From an uncultured Peptococcaceae bacterium (lineage in GTDB: Bacteria; Bacillota; Peptococcia; Peptococcales; Peptococcaceae): a stretch of 7,663 bases of DNA. Both the position numbers and the translations under genes were made by a program. Positions 1 through 6,640 of the stretch are shown here, in pieces. Within the stretch, counting starts at the first letter, position 1; every line of letters starts with the position of its first letter. The notes under the pieces are model-generated. The model was not told where the DNA came from. It saw nothing but the letters and a program-made list of their open reading frames with translations, and ran no database searches. Where the stretch lies: NCBI GenBank assembly GCA_902496505.1, contig CABVBB010000086.1, positions 1 to 7,663 on the forward strand, read 5' to 3'.

Positions 1-47
1 GGCTGCCGCAACGACGATAAAAATCGTTATTGCGACAGCCCCTTTTT
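1..47 (+). terminator. Rho-independent terminator with + strand T-tract
   Basis: An 18-bp imperfect inverted repeat (1-18 with 23-40, loop AAAA) starts with GGCTG and ends with CAGCC. It has two mismatches and one G-T wobble. A run of five T follows at 43-47 on the + strand. In that orientation it would end a rightward gene lying left of the window. It also sits 17 nt or more past the recX stop codon, so it may stop the leftward recA-recX transcript too. Any T-tract for the minus strand would lie before position 1 and cannot be seen. Confidence 0.7.
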
Positions 48-63
48 ATGATGCTTACCCTTT

Positions 64-498
64 CTACCAATCGTCATCGCCTAAGCTGCTAATGATATCT
101 GGGCCAAAACCTCTGCCGTTCAAGTAGCGCTTGATCTTGAGCGGATCGGTCTCCTGCTGCGCTTTTTTCTGCCAAAGACGCTCAGCCAGCGCTTGTTCCT
201 CTTCCCAAGGCAGAAAGGTATCCAGCGCTTCCTCTGCCGTCTGGCGGCTGACCCCTTTTTGACTGAGGTCATAGAAAAGTTTCTGCCGGCCGCAGGGATT
301 GAACTGTACGCGATCGTGGATAAAGGCCTCACAGTATTTGAGATCGTCCAGATACTCATAGCTGTAGAGATAATCGATAGCATCGTCGATATCCGCGCGG
401 GAATGCCCTTTTTTGCGCAGATGCTCCCGCACCTCCCGCTCACAGCGCATGCGGGAGACGAGGAACTTGAGCGCCTGCTCTCTGGCTTCCTTACTCAT
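64..498 (-). CDS. recX: Regulatory protein RecX
   Basis: RecX binds RecA filaments in the cytoplasm and modulates, usually inhibits, recombinase and coprotease activity. The 144-residue product is all-helical in character and fits three RecX tandem repeats: about residues 5-45 (RxxxExExxxxLxxKG pattern around 16-31), 46-93 with the family-typical YLDDLKYCEAFIHDR at 49-63, and 101-140 (LKIKRYLNGRGF at 120-131). It is at the short end for the family but complete, starting and ending with recognisable repeat sequence. Its ATG overlaps the recA stop by one base (TAATG at 496-500) and no strong Shine-Dalgarno is visible, so translation is probably coupled to recA. This is the usual recA-recX arrangement and keeps the modulator in step with SOS induction of recA. 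Confidence 0.93.
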   Translation of the reverse strand: MSKEAREQALKFLVSRMRCEREVREHLRKKGHSRADIDDAIDYLYSYEYLDDLKYCEAFIHDRVQFNPCGRQKLFYDLSQKGVSRQTAEEALDTFLPWEEEQALAERLWQKKAQQETDPLKIKRYLNGRGFGPDIISSLGDDDW

Positions 499-1634
499 TA
501 CAGCTCATCATCGACGAACTCATCATCCAATTCCATCTCCAAGAGCTTATCGTCATCCAGCAGCTCATCACCGTCATCCTGCACTTCGACGACCATGCCC
601 ACTTCTTGACTGTGCTCCCGAATTTTTTCTTCGATCTCTGCACGGATGTCTTCATGCTCCTTGATGAAGAGTTTGGCATTGTCGCGGCCCTGGCCCAATC
701 GTTCGCCATTGTAGGAGAACCAAGCGCCGCTCTTTTTGATGATGCCCAGCTCGACGCCCATATCGATGATGCTGCCTTCTTTGGAAATGCCTTCGCCGTA
801 CATGATGTCGAACTCCACGGTCTTGAAGGGAGGCGCCACTTTGTTTTTAACAATCTTGACTTTGGTCCGGTTGCCGATGATCTCACCGCCCTGCTTGAGC
901 GCTTCGCCCTTGCGGACTTCCATACGCACAGAGGCGTAGAATTTCAGCGCCCGGCCGCCTGTGGTGACCTCGGGATTGCCATAGACGATGCCGATCTTCT
1001 CACGGACCTGGTTGATAAAGATCATGGTGGTGCCGGTCTTGCTGATATTGCCGGTCAATTTGCGCAGAGCCTGTGACATGAGCCGTGCCAAGAGGCCGAC
1101 GTGCGAATCGCCCATCTCGCCTTCGATCTCGGCTTTTGGCGTCAAGGCTGCTACGGAGTCGACGACGATGATATCCACTGCGCCGCTGCGTACTAAAGCA
1201 TCCGCGATCTCCAGCGCCTGCTCGCCGTTATCAGGCTGAGACACCAGCAGATTGTCGATATCCACGCCGATCGCTCTGGCGTAGACAGGATCCAGCGCAT
1301 GCTCCGCGTCGATGAAGGCCGCTGTGCCGCCCTGCTTTTGGCACTCAGCAATGATGTGCAGTGCTACGGTGGTCTTACCAGAGGATTCTGGACCGTAGAT
1401 CTCCGTGATGCGTCCCTTGGGCACGCCGCCGATGCCCAGCGCGCTGTCTAAGGCGATCGAACCGGTAGGAATGGCCTCGATGTCTAATTTATCCTGGTCA
1501 CCTAAGCGCATGACCGTCCCTTGTCCAAACTGTTTATCAATATTTTCCAAAGCTTTGGCTAAAGCGGCTTTTTTGTCATCTGGATTAACGTTTGCCTCTT
1601 TGCTGCTTTTTCCGCTGGCTGATTTTGCTGCCAT
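498..1634 (-). CDS. recA: Recombinase RecA
   Basis: RecA is the ATP-dependent strand-exchange protein of homologous recombination and the coprotease that triggers LexA self-cleavage. The 378-residue product is full length. It shows Walker A GPESSGKT (81-88), Walker B IIVVDS (155-160, Asp159), the L1/L2 DNA-binding region (about 165-218) including the family motif INQVREKIG (207-215), and the [13 protein letters not shown] block (223-235). The last 28 residues (351-378) are strongly acidic, as in many RecA proteins where the tail restrains DNA binding. An N-terminal stretch of about 18 mostly polar residues precedes the polymerisation helix. The start is firm: AGGAGG (1642-1647) lies 7 nt before the ATG. 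It is transcribed from its own SOS-type promoter immediately after ddl, and recX follows with a 1-nt overlap. Confidence 0.99.
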   Translation of the reverse strand: MAAKSASGKSSKEANVNPDDKKAALAKALENIDKQFGQGTVMRLGDQDKLDIEAIPTGSIALDSALGIGGVPKGRITEIYGPESSGKTTVALHIIAECQKQGGTAAFIDAEHALDPVYARAIGVDIDNLLVSQPDNGEQALEIADALVRSGAVDIIVVDSVAALTPKAEIEGEMGDSHVGLLARLMSQALRKLTGNISKTGTTMIFINQVREKIGIVYGNPEVTTGGRALKFYASVRMEVRKGEALKQGGEIIGNRTKVKIVKNKVAPPFKTVEFDIMYGEGISKEGSIIDMGVELGIIKKSGAWFSYNGERLGQGRDNAKLFIKEHEDIRAEIEEKIREHSQEVGMVVEVQDDGDELLDDDKLLEMELDDEFVDDEL

Positions 1635-1654
1635 GTTAACGCCTCCTCATATCA

Positions 1655-1666
1655 AAACAAATGTTC
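1655..1666 (-). promoter_or_regulatory. LexA (SOS) box of recA
   Basis: On the minus strand the sequence reads GAACATTTGTTT, matching the Gram-positive LexA/DinR core GAAC-N4-GTTY. It begins 5 nt downstream of the -10 hexamer, so LexA bound here would cover the transcription start. The position and motif fit SOS repression of recA-recX. The outer bases are not fully palindromic. Confidence 0.75.
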
Positions 1667-1671
1667 CCCTC

Positions 1672-1701
1672 ATTATAGCGTCCTTTGCCGCTCATTGTCA
1701 A
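1672..1701 (-). promoter_or_regulatory. recA promoter (sigma-A type)
   Basis: On the minus strand a consensus TTGACA (-35, 1696-1701) and a consensus TATAAT (-10, 1672-1677) are separated by 18 bp. The -35 begins only 15 nt after the ddl stop, and no terminator is visible between them, so some read-through from ddl is possible. The predicted start, near 1665, lies within the LexA box. Confidence 0.9.
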
Positions 1702-1715
1702 TATCTTCTTCCTGT

Positions 1716-2801
1716 TCAAACCAGTTGGATGCAATTTTTCTGCCGATCGCGGAAACGGGCGAAGGCCAGATCTACCAGCTCATCCAAAAGCTTCGTCATC
1801 GGCAGGCCGCTGGCCTCCCAAAGCTTGGCGTACATACTGATCTCCGTAAAGCCCGGCAGGGTGTTGATCTCATTGAGATAGATCGCTCCGTCCGCCTTAT
1901 CGATAAAGAAGTCCACCCGGGCCAAACCTGCACCATCCAGCGCCAAATAGGCTGTCTTGGCTAAGCTGTCGATGGTCTGAGCCTGTTCAGGCGTGAGCTG
2001 TGCCGGGATCTGAGCGACGGATCGATTGTCTACATACTTGGCTTTGTAATCGTAAAAATCATTGCAGGCGATGATCTCCCCAGCCACTGAGGCTTTGGGC
2101 TGATCATTGCCCAGTACGGCCACTTCGATCTCCCGCACGTTGAGCCCCTGCTCGATCAGGACCTTGCCGTCGTATTTGCTGGCCAAAAGCAGGCCTGCGG
2201 CCAGTTCTGCGCGATCTTTGACCTTGCTGATGCCCACACTGGAGCCTGCATTGGCCGGCTTGACGAACATGGGATACGGAAGCGCTTCTTCTACCTGATC
2301 CAAGGCCTTGGCCATATCCGATTCGATGCTCCAGCGTGAAAGCGTGGTGAAGTGCACCTGCGGGATCTGGTGATAAGCCAAGATCTTGCGCATGAAGATC
2401 TTATCCATCCCCACCGCAGAACCAGCCACTCCAGCCCCCACATAGGGCAGTCCGGCCAGTTCCAGGAGGCCCTGCATCACGCCATCCTCCCCGGTCGTCC
2501 CGTGAATGATGCAAAAGACCACATCCAGCCGCACGACCAGATCGCCGGACTCTGCACTGAGCAGTTCTCCGCCGGGTTTGGCCGGCAGCATGACCTCCCG
2601 CCCCAAGTAATGCGCTGGGTCAAAGGTCGGCACATCTGCCTCAGGAATAGGTCCGTACCAGCGGCCGTCTCGAGCGACGGCGATGGGCCAGATCTCGTAT
2701 TTGTCATGGTCCAGCTGGCTGACGATGGCTCTGGCTGATTGCAGCGACACCTCATATTCACCGGACCGGCCGCCAAAAATGACGCCTATGTTGATTTTCA
2801 T
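1716..2801 (-). CDS. ddl: D-alanine--D-alanine ligase
   Basis: Ddl joins two D-alanines with ATP to make the dipeptide for the peptidoglycan pentapeptide, in the cytoplasm. Numbered from the ATG at 2801 (361 residues), it has the N-terminal FGGRSGEYEVS (9-19), ligase signature 1 HGTTGEDGVMQG (100-111), ATP-grasp lysine and glycine-rich loop KPANAGSSVG (181-190), the omega-loop YDYKAKY (250-256) and signature 2 ending RVDFFIDKADGAIYLNEINTLPG (295-317, metal ligands within NEIN). Tyr256 of the KY pair is typical of D-Ala-D-Ala rather than D-Ala-D-Lac ligases, so no vancomycin-type specificity is suggested. An ATG six codons upstream (2819) has no ribosome binding site, while the chosen ATG is preceded by AAAGGA. 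It lies 37 nt after the DUF456 gene. Confidence 0.97.
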   Translation of the reverse strand: MKINIGVIFGGRSGEYEVSLQSARAIVSQLDHDKYEIWPIAVARDGRWYGPIPEADVPTFDPAHYLGREVMLPAKPGGELLSAESGDLVVRLDVVFCIIHGTTGEDGVMQGLLELAGLPYVGAGVAGSAVGMDKIFMRKILAYHQIPQVHFTTLSRWSIESDMAKALDQVEEALPYPMFVKPANAGSSVGISKVKDRAELAAGLLLASKYDGKVLIEQGLNVREIEVAVLGNDQPKASVAGEIIACNDFYDYKAKYVDNRSVAQIPAQLTPEQAQTIDSLAKTAYLALDGAGLARVDFFIDKADGAIYLNEINTLPGFTEISMYAKLWEASGLPMTKLLDELVDLAFARFRDRQKNCIQLV

Positions 2802-2810
2802 GCTATACCG

Positions 2811-2816
2811 TCCTTT
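2811..2816 (-). promoter_or_regulatory. Ribosome binding site deciding the ddl start
   Basis: AAAGGA on the minus strand ends 9 nt before the ATG at 2801. The alternative ATG at 2819 directly precedes this site, so its own leader would lack any Shine-Dalgarno. Conserved Ddl sequence (MKINIGVIFGGRSGE) also begins at the downstream ATG. Confidence 0.7.
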
Positions 2817-2838
2817 CATTCAGGAGTAATCCCAGCCT

Positions 2839-3318
2839 TTAAAGCACCATTTTCAAAATGGAGCCAATGAGCACCACAAGCCCCAGTCCAAATTGTATCG
2901 CCATGCCGACGGCCGTTCCCACCAGCACGCCGGTGGCAGCGGAAAAGGACTGCTTCAGCGTGCGCTGCTGATAAAGCTCCACGGCCACTGTCCCGATGAC
3001 GGCGCCCACGATCATGCCCACCAGCTGAAAGATCAGTCCGCCCAATAATCCGCCGGCCAGCGCGCCCCAAAAGCCTTTGGACGAGACGCCGAAACGCTTG
3101 GCGCCCAGCGCACTGGCCAGATGATCGGCTGCAAAGCCGATCCCAGCCAGAAGCGCCACGATCAAGAGATACCAAAAGGGAAAAGTCTGCCAGCCGTCAT
3201 AATAGCTGTAGACCACTAAAGCGACAAACATCAGGCCCAGCCCCGGCACCATAGGTAAGAGCGTGCCTGCCAAGCCAATGACCAGAGCGATGCAGAGAAG
3301 CCATTGTGCATTGTCCAT
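2839..3318 (-). CDS. DUF456 family membrane protein
   Basis: The 159-residue product is very hydrophobic and looks like a small integral membrane protein of the DUF456 family (function unknown). Predicted membrane segments are roughly residues 4-34 (probably a hairpin, with LPMVPG near 21-26), 49-64, 82-115 (glycine-rich, two passes possible) and 126-157. Between them is a short polar stretch with GAKRFGVSSKGFWGA, which resembles the family's GAKKFGASKxGxxGA signature. The start ATG lies 5 nt after the stop of the upstream PLP-enzyme gene, and its Shine-Dalgarno (AGAGGAG) lies inside that gene's last codons, so the two are probably translationally linked. The family assignment comes from sequence pattern alone. 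Nothing here indicates a transport substrate. Confidence 0.85.
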   Translation of the reverse strand: MDNAQWLLCIALVIGLAGTLLPMVPGLGLMFVALVVYSYYDGWQTFPFWYLLIVALLAGIGFAADHLASALGAKRFGVSSKGFWGALAGGLLGGLIFQLVGMIVGAVIGTVAVELYQQRTLKQSFSAATGVLVGTAVGMAIQFGLGLVVLIGSILKMVL

Positions 3319-3323
3319 AGGCC

Positions 3324-4595
3324 TCAGCTCCTCTGCATTTGTCCAACAGCAGCCACAACGCCGGCAATGACGTGCGCCACAGACAGACCGCCCTGCATAT
3401 AAGCGATAAAAGGTTCCCGCATAGGACCATCCACGCTGAGCTCGATGGAAGACCCTTGGGTGAAGGTGCCGCCGGCCATGATGACGGGATCGTCATAGCC
3501 GGGCAGCTCAGCATCGTACGGCGTGACATGGGCATCCAGAGGAGAGGCCATCTGAATGCCGTGGCAGAAGCGGCGCACATTATCCGCCGTATCCAGCTGG
3601 ATGGCTTGGATGATATCTGTACGCGGTTCATCAGCCTCCGGCGAAACTTTGAAGCCCAGCTGACTCAGCAGCTTAGCGGCAAAAACAGCCCCCTTGAGCG
3701 CCTGCTCGACGATCAGCGGCGCCATGAAGATCCCTTGGAAAGCCAGACGATTGAAATCCAGCGCCGAGCCTACTTCGCCGGCAATCCCCGGAGCGGTCAG
3801 ACGGCAGCTGGCCATATAGACCAATTCCTCTTTGCCGGCCACATAACCGCCGCGCGGCGCCAGAGCCCCGCCGGGGTTTTTGATGAGCGAGCCAGCGATC
3901 AGATCCGCACCTACCTCCAGCGGTTCCTTGAGCTCGACGAATTCTCCATAGCAGTTGTCCACAAAGCAGATGATGGACGGATCGATGGCCTTGACCACCT
4001 TGATAGCTTCTTCGATCTTGGCGATGGAGAGCGACGGCCGCCAGCTATAGCCCCGTGAACGCTGGATGCAGACCATTTTGGTGCCGGGCGTGACCACTTT
4101 TTTGATGGCGTCCAGGTCAAAATTGCCTTCCGGCGTCAGCTCGACCACCTCGTGGACGACGCCTAATTCGGACAGCGTGCCGGACTCCCGATCGCGGCCG
4201 ATGATCGTCTGCAGCGTATCATAGGGCGTACCGCTGATAGAGACGAAACGGTCGCCCGGCCGCAGTACGCCAAAGAGGCACAGGGCGATGGCGTGGGTGC
4301 CGGAAGCGATATTGGCCCGCACCAGCGCTTTTTCTGCGCAGAATATATCGGCCCAGATCAGTTCCAGTACGTCACGGCCTGTATCGCCGTAGCCATAGCC
4401 GGTAGAACCATTGAGGTGGAAGTCTGAGGCGTGATGCTTCTGAAAAGCATTGAGCACCTTGATCTGTGCGGTATACGTCGCCTCGTTGATATCCTGCCAA
4501 ACGGGCTGCACAGCCTCATAAGCTGCTAAGATCTTTTGCATCAGCTCTTCGCTGATCTGGTATTTTTGCTGTAATTCCTGAAAATATGCTTTCAT
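3324..4595 (-). CDS. Methionine gamma-lyase family PLP enzyme ('aluminium resistance' family)
   Basis: A cytoplasmic fold-type I pyridoxal-phosphate enzyme of 423 residues, related to the Cys/Met metabolism lyases. Visible features: a GSTGYGYGDTGRD segment (63-74), the cofactor-ring region RANIASGTHAIALCLFG (93-109), the Asp pairing with the pyridine nitrogen in CFVDNCYGEF (210-219, Asp213), and the Schiff-base lysine in AGSLIKNPGG (234-243, Lys239). The C-terminal domain has the MAGGTFTQGSSIELSVDGP block (373-391) typical of this family. Members are annotated as methionine gamma-lyase family or aluminium resistance protein. True substrates are mostly unproven, so a sulfur-amino-acid lyase role is inference. 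It starts 7 nt after the hflX stop, with GGGAG overlapping that stop region as ribosome binding site, so it is cotranscribed with hflX. Confidence 0.92.
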   Translation of the reverse strand: MKAYFQELQQKYQISEELMQKILAAYEAVQPVWQDINEATYTAQIKVLNAFQKHHASDFHLNGSTGYGYGDTGRDVLELIWADIFCAEKALVRANIASGTHAIALCLFGVLRPGDRFVSISGTPYDTLQTIIGRDRESGTLSELGVVHEVVELTPEGNFDLDAIKKVVTPGTKMVCIQRSRGYSWRPSLSIAKIEEAIKVVKAIDPSIICFVDNCYGEFVELKEPLEVGADLIAGSLIKNPGGALAPRGGYVAGKEELVYMASCRLTAPGIAGEVGSALDFNRLAFQGIFMAPLIVEQALKGAVFAAKLLSQLGFKVSPEADEPRTDIIQAIQLDTADNVRRFCHGIQMASPLDAHVTPYDAELPGYDDPVIMAGGTFTQGSSIELSVDGPMREPFIAYMQGGLSVAHVIAGVVAAVGQMQRS

Positions 4596-4602
4596 CGTCT
4601 TT

Positions 4603-6405
4603 CTACTCCCATACTATATATTCTTCAAGCTCTGCTGCCATGTCTTTTTCAGCACAGGTCAGCCGGAAATCAATGGTCGATTCGGTATAGGCCACATCTT
4701 CCACCCGACCGGCAGCATAGGCTTTGTTGAGCAAGTCTCCCCGAGCGATCGGCACAGAGAGCTGGATGCTCCGCCGTCCGCGGTTCAGACGGCTGTTGAT
4801 CAGCTCCAAAAGCTCCGGCAGATGATAGCCGGTCAGCGCTGACACATAGCAGCAGTTCTCTTTGGGCAGATGCATCGTCAGCACCGGCAGTTCCTCCAGC
4901 CGATCCATCTTGTTGAAGACATAGATCATGTCTTTTTCCGTGACGCCCAGCTCTTCTAGGACCTGATGCACCGCTCGGGTCTGATTTTCGTAATTTTGGC
5001 TGCTGATATCCACCACGTGCAAAAGCAGATCAGCGCTTTGGAGCTCCTCCAGCGTAGCTTTGAAGGCTTCGATGAGCTGATGAGGCAGATCGCGGATAAA
5101 GCCGACCGTATCGGTGAGGAGCACCTTGCTCTTGTCCGGCAGCAGCAGCGCCCGCGTAGTAGTGTCCAGTGTGGCGAAGAGCTGATCTTCCGCATAGATA
5201 TTGTCACCGACCAGGGCGTTTAAGAGCGAAGATTTGCCGGCATTGGTATAGCCCACCAGGGCCGCGGTGAAGAGACCGTTTTTCGTCTTGCTGCGGCCCT
5301 GCACCTCGCGGTGGCGGCGGACAGCCTCCAGCTCACGCTCAATGGCGTCGATGCGCCGCCGGATGTGGCGCTTGTCACTTTCCAGCTTGGTCTCGCCAGG
5401 ACCTCTGGTGCCCACGCCGCCGCCTAAGCGGGACATCTCTGTGCCCCGTCCGGTCAGGCGCGGCAATAGATAATTGAGCTGGGCCAATTCCACTTGCAGC
5501 TTGCCCTCCTTGCTGCGCGCCCGCTGGGCAAAGATATCCAAGATCAGCGTGGTCTTGTCTAAGACTTTGAGCCCCAGCGTCTGAGTCAAATTGCTGTTTT
5601 GCGATGGGGACAGCGGTTTTTCAAAGACCACGCAGTCCGCGCGGCTGTTTTGGCAGAGCAGCGATAATTCCTCCAGCTTGCCTCGCCCCAGATAGAGCGC
5701 TGCGTCAGGCTTATCCTTTTTCTGCGTCAGCTCGCCCACTACCTGCAGCCCCGCTGTCTTGGCCAGTTCGCGAAGCTCAGACTGGATCTCGTCTTCTTCC
5801 CAAGCCTCTGTCTGGCTGGACAGTACCGTTACCAATACGGCCCGTTCCTCGGCATCTTCGGCCGCATACGTCGAGCCAAAAAGCGCTTTTTCCACCGCCT
5901 GGATCAATTCCAGCGGCTGTATCCGGTAAAACTGCGCCTCATTAAAGGGGCCGTAAAGCGTCACCGTGTGGTTCAGATAGCCCGCTTCATCGGGCCTAAG
6001 CAGCGCAAAGGACAAGCTCAGCTTCTCGCTGGTCCCCAATGCTGCCATCATATCTAAGCGCAGATTGACTAAGGCGCTCATGTCTGGGCTGCTCAAACGG
6101 CTGTCGCCGTTGGGATGGGTATGGATGCAGCGCAGACCGCACAGACCATTTTCCGCGCGCCTATGGTTCAATTCTGGAATATGCGCCAGATCGCTCGAGC
6201 CCACCGTGACCAGCTCTACCTTGCCCAAACGGGTGATATAGACGGCGATCTCCTTGCCGATCTTGTCCGTCAGGCGGGCCATAGCTTGTGCCAGAGGCTG
6301 AGAGATGATCTCTGAGCGAGGCACGATCTCCTCATACAGCGCTTCCAGCTCAGCCAGTGTCGTCTGGCTGATCGTACTGATGTTGCCCTTCACTTTATTT
6401 TCCAA
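4603..6405 (-). CDS. hflX: GTPase HflX with N-terminal JAMM-like domain
   Basis: HflX is a ribosome-binding GTPase that splits or rescues stalled ribosomes under heat or antibiotic stress. Numbered from the TTG at 6405 (600 residues): residues 1 to about 165 form an extension absent from the classical HflX of about 420 residues, with a JAMM-like HTHPNGDSRLSSPD (95-108). Next come the HflX N-terminal domain (about 188-325, with YLGRGKLEEL at 238-247), the HflX signature GGGVGTRGPGETKLESDK (328-345), a charged coiled linker, and the GTPase domain with G1 GYTNAGKS (385-392), G3 DTVG (432-435), G4 NKMD (498-501) and G5 SAL (522-524). A short C-terminal domain follows. I reject the upstream ATG (6444), 13 codons earlier, because it lies in the promoter -10 box and has no ribosome binding site. 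The gene heads the leftward cluster. Confidence 0.95.
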   Translation of the reverse strand: MENKVKGNISTISQTTLAELEALYEEIVPRSEIISQPLAQAMARLTDKIGKEIAVYITRLGKVELVTVGSSDLAHIPELNHRRAENGLCGLRCIHTHPNGDSRLSSPDMSALVNLRLDMMAALGTSEKLSLSFALLRPDEAGYLNHTVTLYGPFNEAQFYRIQPLELIQAVEKALFGSTYAAEDAEERAVLVTVLSSQTEAWEEDEIQSELRELAKTAGLQVVGELTQKKDKPDAALYLGRGKLEELSLLCQNSRADCVVFEKPLSPSQNSNLTQTLGLKVLDKTTLILDIFAQRARSKEGKLQVELAQLNYLLPRLTGRGTEMSRLGGGVGTRGPGETKLESDKRHIRRRIDAIERELEAVRRHREVQGRSKTKNGLFTAALVGYTNAGKSSLLNALVGDNIYAEDQLFATLDTTTRALLLPDKSKVLLTDTVGFIRDLPHQLIEAFKATLEELQSADLLLHVVDISSQNYENQTRAVHQVLEELGVTEKDMIYVFNKMDRLEELPVLTMHLPKENCCYVSALTGYHLPELLELINSRLNRGRRSIQLSVPIARGDLLNKAYAAGRVEDVAYTESTIDFRLTCAEKDMAAELEEYIVWE

Positions 6406-6415
6406 TCGTTGTGCT

Positions 6416-6422
6416 CTCCTTT
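6416..6422 (-). promoter_or_regulatory. Ribosome binding site supporting the TTG start of hflX
   Basis: AAAGGAG on the minus strand ends 10 nt before the TTG at 6405. It would lie inside the coding region if the ATG at 6444 were used, which has no comparable site before it. The spacing is slightly long but workable. Confidence 0.6.
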
Positions 6423-6442
6423 GTATTGTGCTAGTATGCTCC

Positions 6443-6451
6443 ATTATATCA
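6443..6451 (-). promoter_or_regulatory. hflX promoter, extended -10
   Basis: TGATATAAT on the minus strand is a perfect extended -10 (TGN plus consensus TATAAT, hexamer 6443-6448). The -35 region at the right distance is poor, as is common for extended -10 promoters. Transcription would start near 6436, giving a leader of about 30 nt to the TTG at 6405. A second, weaker candidate lies upstream: TTGACC (6493-6498) and TAAAAT (6472-6477), but its 15-bp spacer is short. Confidence 0.65.
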
Positions 6452-6454
6452 TAC

Positions 6455-6499
6455 TTTGACCCGCATACAGCATTTTATTACAGAAATCTGCCGGTCAAA
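6455..6499. repeat. Spaced inverted repeat upstream of hflX
   Basis: TTTGACCCGC (6455-6464) and GCCGGTCAAA (6490-6499) form a 10-bp inverted repeat with one mismatch and 25 bp between the arms. It flanks the region just upstream of the hflX -10 box, so it could be a regulator site. A match of this size could also occur by chance in a region this long. Confidence 0.3.
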
Positions 6500-6555
6500 T
6501 TGCTGCTTCTTTTGCTTCTTTGCGCAGGCTGAGTCTTGCTTTCGCCGCTTCATTC

Positions 6556-6584
6556 TTGTTTTCTCCCCCCAAACCCTCTATACT
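6556..6584 (+). promoter_or_regulatory. Promoter of the two-component operon
   Basis: TTGTTT (-35, 6556-6561) and TATACT (-10, 6579-6584) are spaced by 17 bp, upstream of the response regulator. The -10 matches consensus at five of six positions. The predicted start is near 6591, giving a leader of about 50 nt. The spacer contains a run of six C (6565-6570). Confidence 0.6.
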
Positions 6585-6622
6585 GATAAAAAACGATACC
6601 CCACTGATAAAAAAACCATACC
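6582..6622 (+). repeat. Tandem direct repeat at the regulator promoter
   Basis: Two near-identical copies lie head to tail: ACTGATAAAAAACGATACC (6582-6600) and ACTGATAAAAAAACCATACC (6603-6622). They differ by one A in the A-run and one base after it. The starts are 21 bp apart, about two helical turns, so both copies face the same side of the DNA. They overlap the end of the -10 box and the predicted start and leader. This layout suits binding by a dimeric regulator such as the OmpR-family protein encoded next to it, perhaps in autoregulation. Confidence 0.75.
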
Positions 6623-6640
6623 TTTGCAGAAAGAGGCGAT

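Noticed and set aside
193..609. Plus-strand open frame of 138 codons with a serine-rich tail
   Set aside because: It is antisense to recX and the acidic end of recA. The serine run is the complement of Asp/Glu codons, and there is no ribosome binding site or known motif.
1716..2801. D-Ala-D-Lac (vancomycin-resistance type) ligase
   Set aside because: The omega-loop has the Lys-Tyr pair (255-256) of D-Ala-D-Ala ligases, and the gene lies in a housekeeping cluster without vanH or vanX neighbours in view.
2816..3175. Minus-strand frame of 119 codons overlapping DUF456
   Set aside because: It is a shifted frame of the DUF456 gene, rich in Arg and Gly as expected for an out-of-frame reading, with no start signal.
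3339..4058. Plus-strand open frame of 239 codons
   Set aside because: It lies entirely antisense to the clearly coding PLP-enzyme gene and has no recognisable domain. Long antisense frames are expected in GC-rich coding sequence.
5604..5945. Plus-strand frame of 113 codons rich in Pro, Arg and Ala
   Set aside because: It is antisense to hflX, of low-complexity composition typical of shadow frames, and has no ribosome binding site.
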